A stretch of 11,463 bases of DNA from Kiritimatiellia bacterium (lineage in GTDB: Bacteria > Verrucomicrobiota > Kiritimatiellia > RFP12 > UBA1067). The DNA lies in contig JAGCJE010000312.1 of assembly GCA_017648225.1 (NCBI GenBank), forward strand, positions 1 through 11,463. Reading direction: 5' to 3'. The position numbers were made by a program, and so were the translations under genes. The notes under the pieces are model-generated. The model saw only the letters and a program-made list of their open reading frames with translations, was not told where the DNA came from and made no database searches. Position 1 is the first letter of the stretch, and each line of letters starts with the position of its first letter. Positions 1 through 8,200 of this stretch are shown one piece after another.

Positions 1-1748
1 CGAAACTCTTTCACCTGACCGTCCGCGCCGATCTGTACGGGATCGTACCTGTCAATCTGGACGCGAACCTTTTTAACTACTGGGTCGTCGCCGAAACCGA
101 GAATGTCGGCGAAGCGGAGAAGATCGCGGCCATTCTCGCATATCATCTGCTGATCGAACGCGCATCCCGTCGTCGTATAATAACGCGCCTTGTCGATTCC
201 CCAACGGATAGTATCCTCGAACTTCCCCTCCATCTGTTCGGGCGAAGCCGAAAACTTCGACAGATAGATTCCGTTGGTCTCGACGACGCAGCGGGTAAAG
301 AAGTCGCTCATTCCGTGCACGACCGGCCAGACGTGCTTCTCAAGCGCGGCGCGATCAAGCGTGAAATCGTACCAGTCGGCGAAAAGTTTCGTGGTTAGAG
401 CGCCAGTACCGGGACCGGAATGACCGCCCGGACCCTCGCAGACCATATACGGATAAACGCCCGTGCCGACGCACCAGATATTTTTCGCCTCGCCTTCTTC
501 CGGTATCGGACCAAGATCGTGCCGTTTAAGGTATTGAATCGCAAAAACACGCGTCGAGGGGCGGAACGCGGCGTTGAATTCCGCATACGGCAGGAAGCAT
601 TCGGCGAGGTTCGTGTTGAACGCTGGCCAGTAATTCATCTGTACGTTGATATTATGCCAATATCCGGCCCCCCAAGGTGACTCTTTATGTACGGTCCATA
701 CGCCTTGAAGATTGGCGGGGAGAGAACCTGGGCGAGATGACGAAACTAGCAGATAGCGTCCAAAAAGCCAATAAGTCTCTTCTAGGTAACGGCTGCGTTT
801 TCCAGTTTTATATTCTTTAATGAGGGCGTCCGTCGTCTTTTTCGCGTCATCGGCGTGCACGTCGAGGTCGATTGATGCTCTTCCCAAAAGACTCGCGAGA
901 TCGGCTTCATGTTCCGACAAAAGCGCGTCCCAGCCCTTTTCAACCGCCGCCGACACAAATGACCTCGCGCGAACAGATGGATTGGCTCGCGGATCGAGTT
1001 TTTCATCGTCAGGCGCGGAGAATACTTCCGGACATAGACGATAATTAGTATCACATGAAAAATATACAACTGCTGAATCGGCGTCCTTTACGCTTATCGT
1101 TTTGCCGTCATCGGATATTGCGCCGCCTTCATGCACTACCTCGAAGCGTCCGGCGAACTTAACCTTAAAACGCTCAAGTTCCTGATTGACGTCAATGACC
1201 GCTCCAGACGAAGCGACTACACCCTTTCGACCGAAGTTGCGGTTGCCGCCTTCGTTCTGCCACGGGGAGAGGAACGGAATTTCAGGCCTTAGCGTAAACG
1301 AAACCGCCCCCTTTCGTGAAGCCGTCAGACGGATCGCAAGAACGCGAGACGGGTACGAGGTAAAGTACTCTCTTCTGAAACGCACTCCCCGGGATTCATA
1401 TTCGATCCAAGCGACGCCCCGATCAATATCAAGTCCCCTTTCGTAATCCACATACTCCTCGACAGGGAAATCGAGATATATTTCAAGCGCATTCGTCAGA
1501 TTAGCTGAATTTTTTCTTTTCTTTCCGCCGGTAAGAAAGGCGTTATGGGTAACCTGGAGTCGTTCCCCGGCGGGATCACCGAAAACGGAAACGCCGAAAT
1601 GCGCACAGCCCAGCGGAACAGACTCCCTTTCCCAGCCCTTGACGGACGAGGCGGCAGGCTTATTGTATCTCAGGACATGTGGAATTCCGAACGCGCATGA
1701 TGAGAATACCATAATTACCGACAGAATTGCAGAGCGATGTAAAATCAT
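1..1748 (-). CDS. GH95-family glycoside hydrolase (alpha-L-fucosidase-like), secreted, C-terminus cut by window edge
   Basis: GH95 enzymes are inverting alpha-L-fucosidases (some are alpha-L-galactosidases) that act on host or plant glycans. The minus frame is open from the ATG at 1746-1748 to base 3, giving 582 residues with no stop or frameshift. Residues 1-21 look like a signal peptide (hydrophobic stretch, then SSCAFG). Cys18 is a possible but non-canonical lipobox Cys, so periplasmic or lipoprotein location is open. The N-terminal domain begins at LRYNKPA (26-32). The GH95 core is clear: FGRYLLVSSSRPGSLPANLQ (329-348) and HNINVQMNYWP (365-375). N366/N368 fit the catalytic Asn pair of Bifidobacterium AfcA, and E504 in SASPE fits the general acid; the N368-E504 spacing (136) is close to that of AfcA. 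The usual DGN catalytic Asp and HRHxSHL region would lie past base 1, leaving perhaps 170-200 residues unseen. An AAGGA ribosome site precedes the start, 32 bases after the pseudouridine synthase gene. Family is certain; substrate is not. Confidence 0.93.
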   Translation of the reverse strand, partial: MILHRSAILSVIMVFSSCAFGIPHVLRYNKPAASSVKGWERESVPLGCAHFGVSVFGDPAGERLQVTHNAFLTGGKKRKNSANLTNALEIYLDFPVEEYVDYERGLDIDRGVAWIEYESRGVRFRREYFTSYPSRVLAIRLTASRKGAVSFTLRPEIPFLSPWQNEGGNRNFGRKGVVASSGAVIDVNQELERFKVKFAGRFEVVHEGGAISDDGKTISVKDADSAVVYFSCDTNYRLCPEVFSAPDDEKLDPRANPSVRARSFVSAAVEKGWDALLSEHEADLASLLGRASIDLDVHADDAKKTTDALIKEYKTGKRSRYLEETYWLFGRYLLVSSSRPGSLPANLQGVWTVHKESPWGAGYWHNINVQMNYWPAFNTNLAECFLPYAEFNAAFRPSTRVFAIQYLKRHDLGPIPEEGEAKNIWCVGTGVYPYMVCEGPGGHSGPGTGALTTKLFADWYDFTLDRAALEKHVWPVVHGMSDFFTRCVVETNGIYLSKFSASPEQMEGKFEDTIRWGIDKARYYTTTGCAFDQQMICENGRDLLRFADILGFGDDPVVKKVRVQIDRYDPVQIGADGQVKEF

Positions 1749-1752
1749 ATCG

Positions 1753-1757
1753 TCCTT
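1753..1757 (-). promoter_or_regulatory. Ribosome binding site of the GH95 gene
   Basis: On the minus strand this reads AAGGA, four bases before the ATG at 1746-1748. It fixes the start that gives a complete signal peptide. It lies in the 32-base gap after the pseudouridine synthase stop. I see no promoter-like or hairpin sequence in that gap, so the GH95 gene probably depends on transcription from upstream. Confidence 0.7.
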
Positions 1758-1780
1758 TACCTTTCTACAGTTTTGTTATA

Positions 1781-2443
1781 TCAGGCCCACGGAGAAGTGA
1801 ACACCAGACGCTTTGACGAGAACGGATGCTTAAAGGCTATCGAAAGAGAATGCAGAAAGAGCCTCGATGCCTTTTTGCCGCCGTATTTAACGTCACCGAC
1901 GACAGGATGCCCCGCTTCAGAAAAATGCACACGGATTTGATTTTTCCGTCCACTTTTCAATTTCACTTCTACGAGCGAAACACCCTTCGAAAACGAAAGA
2001 ACCCGCCACTCGGTCACAGCCCTTTTAGCGCCCTTCGTCCCCTCGGGGACGGACCGCACCCTGTACCCGTCGGCGTCTTCCTTCAGATATGAATCAAAAA
2101 CGCCCTCCCCGGAATCAAGACGCCCTTCCACGCGGGCGAGATACGTCTTTTCAGTGAGACTATTCCAATCGGACCTGAAATATTCGGCAACATCTTCAGA
2201 CTTGGCGAAAATCATAACACCGCTCGTCTCCCTGTCAAGACGGTGAACGAGCCAAACCCGTTTACGGCTTTTCGCCTGACCCTTGCGAACATAAGCGTTC
2301 AGATAATTCTCGGCCGTCGCCTGAGCTTCCCGCGCCGAACGCCCGTAAAGTTTCGTGTGAGTGGTCAAGAGTCCCGCCGGCTTATCAATTACGATAACAT
2401 CCTTGTCCTCATAAAGAATCTTAAAAGGGAGGCGCTCTTTCAT
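1781..2443 (-). CDS. RluA-family RNA pseudouridine synthase
   Basis: Converts uridine to pseudouridine in rRNA or tRNA in the cytoplasm; the target site cannot be read from the sequence. The 220-residue protein has the family signatures in order: the N-terminal strand and KPAGLL (21-26), the catalytic motif HRLDRETSG (67-75) with nucleophile Asp70, and the C-terminal RNA/uracil-binding block GRKNQIRVHFSEAGHPVVGD (165-184) followed by KYGG. There is no N-terminal S4 domain, so it is the short form like RluA/RluC-type catalytic cores. The block reads KNQIR where many members have THQIR, a known variant. The start is the ATG at 2441-2443, 11 bases after the recJ stop. No Shine-Dalgarno is visible and the frame upstream has a stop at 2477-2479 with no ATG or GTG between, so initiation may rely on coupling to recJ. 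Family is secure; the subfamily (RluA, RluD, TruC and others) is not assigned. Confidence 0.93.
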   Translation of the reverse strand: MKERLPFKILYEDKDVIVIDKPAGLLTTHTKLYGRSAREAQATAENYLNAYVRKGQAKSRKRVWLVHRLDRETSGVMIFAKSEDVAEYFRSDWNSLTEKTYLARVEGRLDSGEGVFDSYLKEDADGYRVRSVPEGTKGAKRAVTEWRVLSFSKGVSLVEVKLKSGRKNQIRVHFSEAGHPVVGDVKYGGKKASRLFLHSLSIAFKHPFSSKRLVFTSPWA

Positions 2444-2454
2444 GATGCGGTGAA

Positions 2455-4152
2455 TCAGCAGTTTACGGACAGGATTTTAAGTTCGACGTGCTTCTCGCCG
2501 TATGTCGAAATCGCGGCTTTAAACATAACGTCGCAGGGAAGATGGGCTCTCGATCTGAGGCTTTCGATTTTAGAGCCTTTATTCCACCAGACCGCGCGCA
2601 GGCCGCCAGGAAACGCAAATTGAAGATGACGGCCTTCGCCACCCATTACGCGCACGTCTGAGAAATAGACGTTTTTAAAGGCGAATACAGGCTCGGGGTT
2701 TTCTTCTCCGAACGGCTCCATCCGGACAATCGAATCGACGAAATCGACCGTCATATCTCCGGGGGTCACCCACGCGTCGATCGAAATTTCACCGTCTTCG
2801 CCCTTCGCCGACGCTTCAGCCTGGGAACGGCAGGCGCCCGTGAAAAGCGACCTGAAATATTCAATGCAACCCGCCTTAACCGAAAAACCGGCGGCGGCGG
2901 CATGACCGCCGAAACGCGAAAGTACATCAGAAGACGCCGTAAGGGCATCTCGCACGTTATACCCTTCCGGCGCGCGCGCAGAACCGTGATCGCCGACGAG
3001 AACGGCGACGGGAACCGCGAGCGAAGGCGATTCGTCGGAGATCTTTTCGAGAACGCGCGCCGCGACAACGCCAGCGACGCCTTGATGTCCGTCTGGAAGA
3101 ACAATAACCTGGGCGGATGCGCCCTTCTGTATCTGAACAAGCGCCGAATCGACCATATCCTGTTCGACGCTCTTACGCTCCATATTGCGCAAATCAACCT
3201 GCCGGGCGAGTTCACGAGCCTCTTCGCGGTCTTTCGACAGGACGAGGCGCAACGCCTCGGAACCGTCGGACATGCGCCCCGACGCGTTTATCCTGGGGCC
3301 GATCGCATATCCGAAATCCCTCGAGGTCATGGCGATGACGCCCGGACGGCAGACGCGCTGAAAAAGTTCCTTGAGCCCCATGGGAGCGTATTTCCGGAAA
3401 AGCTTCAACGCCTCGGAAACGAGAATCCTGTTCTGATACCTCAATGGCATTATGTCCGTTATCGTCGCCAATCCCGCAAGAACTATCAGCGGACCCGCGA
3501 CGGAACCGCCGTCGTAAAGTCCCTCCTCGCGGAACCTTACTATAAGCGCATTCGCGAGCATAAAAGCGACTCCTGCGCCGCAGAGCCCCGAAAGCTCATC
3601 AGGCGAGCTGACTTTCGGATTTACTATCGGACAGTCCGGCAGTTCTTCGCCCGGCAGATGATGATCGGTGACAACGACGCCAATACCCTTCGATTTTAAA
3701 AACGCCGTCTCGTCGACTGAGTTGATGCCGTTATCGACCGTGACGACGAACTTCACGTCGGGATGTTCCTTCAAAAGCCTTTCGACCGTTTTTGCGTTAA
3801 GTCCGTAACCTTCTTCCATACGTTTAGGAAGAAACGGATGAACGTCAAACTCCAAAATCTCAAGAGTCTTTACCAGTATCGCCGTGGCGCAGATTCCGTC
3901 GCAGTCGTAATCGCCGAGAATTACCGTTTTCCTGTTTTCGCGTTTCGCCGCCATGACGGCCATGACGGCCTCGTCGATTCCGGGCAGGCGTCCCGGAGGG
4001 AGAAGATTTTTATGGGACGGATTGAAGAAGTCTTCAAGAGTGTCGGCCGTGACGCCTCTTAAAGCGAGAAGCCTGGCCATAAGCGGGCTTTCGCCCGCTC
4101 TGACCAGCAAAGCCGCATCGGCCTCGGAGACTTCTCTCTCTTTCCAGATCAT
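2455..4152 (-). CDS. recJ: Single-stranded-DNA-specific exonuclease RecJ
   Basis: RecJ degrades single-stranded DNA 5'->3' in recombination (RecF pathway), mismatch repair and base excision repair, using two metal ions in a DHH-family core. The 565-residue protein has normal length and order: GDYDCDG (80-86), VTVDNGI (137-143), the eponymous VTDHHLPG (161-168), GLATITDIMPL (227-237) and IGPRINASGRM (284-294). The DHHA1 part has SARAPEGYNV (391-400) and FGGHAAAAGFSV (414-425). The OB-like C-terminal domain has MEPFGEENPEPVF (478-490). All metal-binding Asp/His residues look intact. The ATG at 4150-4152 is 17 bases past the ilvE stop. The ribosome site is weak (ACGGG directly before the ATG), but no in-frame ATG, GTG or TTG lies between it and the upstream stop at 4183-4185, so the start is well constrained. 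It sits between ilvE and the pseudouridine synthase as part of the same co-directional run. Confidence 0.97.
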   Translation of the reverse strand: MIWKEREVSEADAALLVRAGESPLMARLLALRGVTADTLEDFFNPSHKNLLPPGRLPGIDEAVMAVMAAKRENRKTVILGDYDCDGICATAILVKTLEILEFDVHPFLPKRMEEGYGLNAKTVERLLKEHPDVKFVVTVDNGINSVDETAFLKSKGIGVVVTDHHLPGEELPDCPIVNPKVSSPDELSGLCGAGVAFMLANALIVRFREEGLYDGGSVAGPLIVLAGLATITDIMPLRYQNRILVSEALKLFRKYAPMGLKELFQRVCRPGVIAMTSRDFGYAIGPRINASGRMSDGSEALRLVLSKDREEARELARQVDLRNMERKSVEQDMVDSALVQIQKGASAQVIVLPDGHQGVAGVVAARVLEKISDESPSLAVPVAVLVGDHGSARAPEGYNVRDALTASSDVLSRFGGHAAAAGFSVKAGCIEYFRSLFTGACRSQAEASAKGEDGEISIDAWVTPGDMTVDFVDSIVRMEPFGEENPEPVFAFKNVYFSDVRVMGGEGRHLQFAFPGGLRAVWWNKGSKIESLRSRAHLPCDVMFKAAISTYGEKHVELKILSVNC

Positions 4153-4169
4153 CCCGTTCGACCGATCTC

Positions 4170-5201
4170 TTACGCGTCGATTTTAACCTCGTGACACCAG
4201 CCGTGGACGTCTTCCAGAAGACCGTACTGAATACCCTGAACGGCATCGTAAAGCTTCTGAAGATGTTCGCCGACGGTATCCTTGTCAGAAATGGTGATGA
4301 CATCTTCGCCGCGGGTAATCTCCCAGACGGGCGTTATCACGACGGCCGTTCCGCAGGCGGCGACTTCTGCGAATTCGCGGATCTCCTCGTACGGAACGGG
4401 ACGGCACTCGACCTTCCAGCCGAGATCGGCTGCGCACTCCTTGAGCGACATGTTCGTGATGGACGGGAGAATCGAGTTGCTGTCGGGAGTAACGTACGTT
4501 CCGTCCCTGGTGATGCCGATGAAGTTGGACGTTGAAAACTCCTCGACGTACTTGTGGGTCTTCGCGTCGAGATAAAGCTCGACCGGCCAGCCGTCGTGCT
4601 TCGCCTTCTCGTGGGCGTAAAGCGACGCGGCGTAGTTTCCGCCGACCTTCACGTCGCCCATGCCGTTGGGGGCGGCGCGGTCCCAATCGTCGAGAATGAC
4701 GGCTCTGACGGGCTTAAGTCCGCCCTTGTAGTAGGCGCCTACGGGCATAACCATTACCATAAAGGTATACTCCTTGGCGGGAGCGACGCCGATCTGAGGG
4801 CCTGTGCCGATAAGCAGAGGCCTAAGATAGAGAGATCCGCCCGTACCGTACGGAGGAACATACTCCTCGTTTGCGCGTACGACCTTGTCGACCGCGTCGA
4901 TGAACATGTCCACCGGAATGGGCGGCATCACGCAGCGCTCCGCCGTCTTATACATGCGCTTGGCGTTCTCCTCGGGGCGGAAAATCACGATCTTTCCGTC
5001 CTTCTGACGGAAGGCCTTCATTCCCTCGAAGCACTCCTGGCCGTAATGCAGGCAGCTCGCGCCGATATGCATCGTGATTTCGGGCTTCTTGACGAATTCA
5101 CCTTCGGACCACGCGCCGTCCTTCCACGTGTAGCGTATGTGGCAGTTCACCTCCGAAAAACCGAAGCCCAAACTGGCCCAGTCAATGTCTGTTCTTGGCA
5201 T
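4170..5201 (-). CDS. ilvE: Branched-chain amino acid aminotransferase
   Basis: A PLP-dependent class IV aminotransferase that interconverts leucine, isoleucine and valine with their 2-oxo acids, using glutamate/2-oxoglutarate; it is the last step of branched-chain biosynthesis. The 343-residue length and motifs match the larger (type II, eukaryote-like) BCAT group. These include LHYGQECFEGMKAFR (51-65), GTGGSLYLRP (119-128), the Schiff-base lysine K185 in GDVKVGGNYAAS, VEEFSTSNF (219-227), the phosphate-binding ACGTA (282-286) and the end motif YGLLEDVHGW (326-335). All key residues are present, so the enzyme should be active. The start is the ATG at 5199-5201, which has the best ribosome site in the window. 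Neighbours are the large membrane glycosyltransferase upstream (21-base gap) and recJ downstream (17-base gap). No other branched-chain genes are in view, so this is a lone ilvE, and no leader or attenuator is visible in the short gap. Confidence 0.97.
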   Translation of the reverse strand: MPRTDIDWASLGFGFSEVNCHIRYTWKDGAWSEGEFVKKPEITMHIGASCLHYGQECFEGMKAFRQKDGKIVIFRPEENAKRMYKTAERCVMPPIPVDMFIDAVDKVVRANEEYVPPYGTGGSLYLRPLLIGTGPQIGVAPAKEYTFMVMVMPVGAYYKGGLKPVRAVILDDWDRAAPNGMGDVKVGGNYAASLYAHEKAKHDGWPVELYLDAKTHKYVEEFSTSNFIGITRDGTYVTPDSNSILPSITNMSLKECAADLGWKVECRPVPYEEIREFAEVAACGTAVVITPVWEITRGEDVITISDKDTVGEHLQKLYDAVQGIQYGLLEDVHGWCHEVKIDA

Positions 5202-5209
5202 TTTATTTT

Positions 5210-5215
5210 CTCCTT
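5210..5215 (-). promoter_or_regulatory. Strong ribosome binding site of ilvE
   Basis: On the minus strand this reads AAGGAG, eight bases before the ilvE ATG and within the AT-rich 21-base gap after the glycosyltransferase stop. It is the closest match to a canonical Shine-Dalgarno in the window and suggests ilvE is translated independently of its upstream neighbour. Confidence 0.8.
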
Positions 5216-5222
5216 TTTTATA

Positions 5223-8200
5223 TTAGTTGAGTATACCGTTTTCAGGCGCATACATTCCGGGCATCCCGCGGGAAGCCCTCTTCTGGGCCTTTATGTCGTC
5301 GACAATTATCCTGAGAACCTTATCGCGCTGCACAAACGAGAATCTTTCATATAAGGCTTTGACGATTTCTCTGGCCTCGTAATATCCCTGCGCGGCCTTG
5401 TATCTGGCGTACAGGGCCAACAGATTGGCATCCTGAGCCTTGTCGCGAATACTCTTCATGTACTCCTCGAGACGGCTCAACATCAAAGTGAAATTATGCT
5501 TAGCCGCAAAGTCGAAAAATCTGTAAGTCTCCGCCCGATAGTTTTTCAGGGGAGAATTACCGTCCAGAGAATAATAATGAACAAGAATCGCCCATTCGAC
5601 AAAGAGATTCACGTCGGGTTTATCAGCAACGGCCTTATACTCGATCAACGCATAATATGCCGCGTCGAGGCGACCCGTCGAAAGAAATATCTTTGCGGCC
5701 TTATGAAGATAATTCTGGTTCTTCGACTTCAAAACGTCTTCCGCGACGAGAGACATTATCATCTGAGCCTTTTCCTTGAAGCCGAATTCAATATATGCGT
5801 CCGCAAGGGCGCAGGAGTCCTCAAGCGTAAGACCCGCTTTTTTGACTTCCGCAAACCACTCTTCATCGTTTTTCGTGTTCATCCCTTCCTGTCCGAACCG
5901 GCTCAGCATGGAGAGATTGGCGAGATATTTCTTTATGTTGTCCGTACGTTTATTATTGGGATCGATCCTGTCGGTATATTCGACCAAGTCTCTTACCGCC
6001 TCAAACCGCCCCTTCGGCAGGAGGTAGGAGCCTATGTATCTGAAGGTGGCCTCGGGAGACGCTGGATAAAGAAGATGGGCTTCACGGAACGCGGTTGCCG
6101 CATCGGCGTAGCGACCCTGCTTGATATAAAGCCCCGCGATCGACGCCCTCAATTTTGAAAAACTCTTCTGGGCTGCGAAATCGCGGCGGTACATCGGATC
6201 GCTTATGAGCCTTCTCGTGTACCAGTCCCAGAAATCGCGGTCCTTGCGGGCGAGCGCAGGATCATACGCCGTCGTATCGGCGTTGATTTTCATTATCAGG
6301 CCGTGAGGCGACAGATACGGATACATCCACTCCATCGCGTAACTCTCTTCGATGTAGAATGAATGGCGGCTTCTGTCATGCTCATGCATCATCTTGGCGA
6401 GCTCGGCGTTGATTTCCATAACTTCCAGCGCTCCCGTAACCTGAAGCCTGCCGTTTCTGGCGCTCACCCCTTTACGATCGGCATAGCGCTGAAACGCGAC
6501 GGCGCTGTCTTCCTCAGAAGGTATCCAGATTTCATCGCCGTAGAGATCTCGCTCGACGGCCATGTACGTTCCGTCCGCAAGAGCGTTTTGGGTGATGAGA
6601 TAGATGTCGGGTCTGAAGTTCGCGCCGTAAATCATGTATGTGGGAACGAAACGTCCCGGATCGGTGCCGCCGAAGAAAACGGAATACGGATCCATCGGCG
6701 GGGGATAATCGGGATCGGGCAAAGGCTCCTCATCCTCGGTTATCTGTGCTCTGATCGCCTTGGCTCCGTCAAGCTGATACGCTCCAAACTGCCAGCCGAA
6801 CGTATGGCCGTTCTGTTCCGATCCGCCGAATCTGAAGACGATTTCATCGTCAGTATAGTTTTTGACCACGGGGGTCACGCCCGCTCCGAGCAGAATCGCT
6901 GCGCAAAGGATAAAGCCTAAAACGCGCAGCGCCGGACGGCGCTTAACTCCGGAGGCCAGCCTCAGATAGGCGAAAGCAGCAAAAATAACAAGGCCGTAAC
7001 CAATCCACATGGCGATCATGGCATGAGACGAGATGAATTTCACTTTCTGGATAAAACCGTCCTGGATGTCGCCCTTGACGTCCGCCAAAAGAATAAGCGG
7101 CAAGGTCATCACGAAAAAGCACGCTCCGGACGCGATAATCCACTGCTGCGTGAGGTTGCCCGCATCGAACGAGACCGTCGGAACGGAACTTTCGCGAAGC
7201 CTGAACCTGACAACGGCCGGAACCGCGAAATACACAACGGCGAAAACCGACAAAACGCTCAGGCAGAGAATAAAAGCCAACGGCGAACCGTTAGGAAGCG
7301 TCCATTTGTAGATACTCAGGAAAAGCGCACTTACAACGACTGCCGCGCATACCGCCAACGACCCCGTACGGCCTTCGCGCAGAGCCACATCGACAAATCT
7401 GCGCAACGCCATCGCAGGACGAACCAGCAACTGTTTAAAGGCGATGTAAAGAATGCCGAACACGGCGGGAAGCGCCATCAAAAGCAAAGATAACCTGTCG
7501 AATGCAAGCAGCGCTTCGGTTTCCTTTGCTCCGCAGGCCGTTGCAACCGCACGGATACCAAGAAGAATCGCAAAGAAACAAGAGAACCAAATAGCGCTGT
7601 ACGAAACCTTCTTTCCTGCAACGCGAACCGTAAAGCGCCAGCATGCCATAGGCAGCAGGGACAACACGATCAGATAATCCGAGAACTGCACTTTCAGTTC
7701 AGTGAAATAATGTATCGTCTGAGCCTTGACAAGCGCGAAAAACTCGCTCATTCCGCCGAACGACGGCATTTTAATCTCTTCGTACTGACCACGCGTAATG
7801 GCGTGCTTAAAACCGTCCCACGTCCTCGGATATCCCCAGTTCATCGGAGGATTGCGAAATTCGGAAACGATCGGCATATAAGCGTAAAACGATAGACCGA
7901 GCTGCGCGAAAAACGCCGCGCCCGCCACGGATCTGCCATGAGGAAGAATAAACCACACCAACGCGAGAACGGCGAAATTCCAGACGAGAGGCCACCAGAA
8001 CCACCACGTCGAAGGATGCGCAAGACCGTGCATCGCGCCGCGGGAAAGAAGCAGATAGAGCGCAAGCTGGAATCCGGCGACGGGAATAGCAAAACAAAGC
8101 CCCTTCTTTACGAAAACGGACAGGGCAACTAAAGTGACGATCAGAAAGAGCATTGTCGCTGAGGAGGGATAGGCATCCGTCGGCAGATCAAGTTCCTTGG

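Noticed and set aside
782..1069. Short open frames on both strands around 780-1070, suggesting a break in the left-hand gene
   Set aside because: Translating the minus frame codon by codon shows that the GH95 frame is open from 1748 to the edge through this region. The short frames are overlaps in other phases, not fragments of a broken gene.
1749..1780. Possible promoter or terminator between the pseudouridine synthase and GH95 genes
   Set aside because: The gap is only 32 bases, has no inverted repeat followed by a T-run, and is largely taken up by the ribosome site.
2902..3699. 265-codon open frame on the plus strand
   Set aside because: It lies entirely antisense to recJ, whose frame carries every family motif. 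Its product is Arg-rich with no recognisable domain, typical of a shadow frame.
3945..3977. Short direct repeat of CATGACGGC on the plus strand
   Set aside because: It encodes the MAVMA stretch of RecJ and consists of only two copies, so it is readily explained by local codon use.
4554..5354. 266-codon open frame on the plus strand
   Set aside because: Antisense to ilvE and the end of the DUF2723 gene, with Val/Arg/His-rich composition, no domain and no ribosome site; the ilvE reading is unambiguous.
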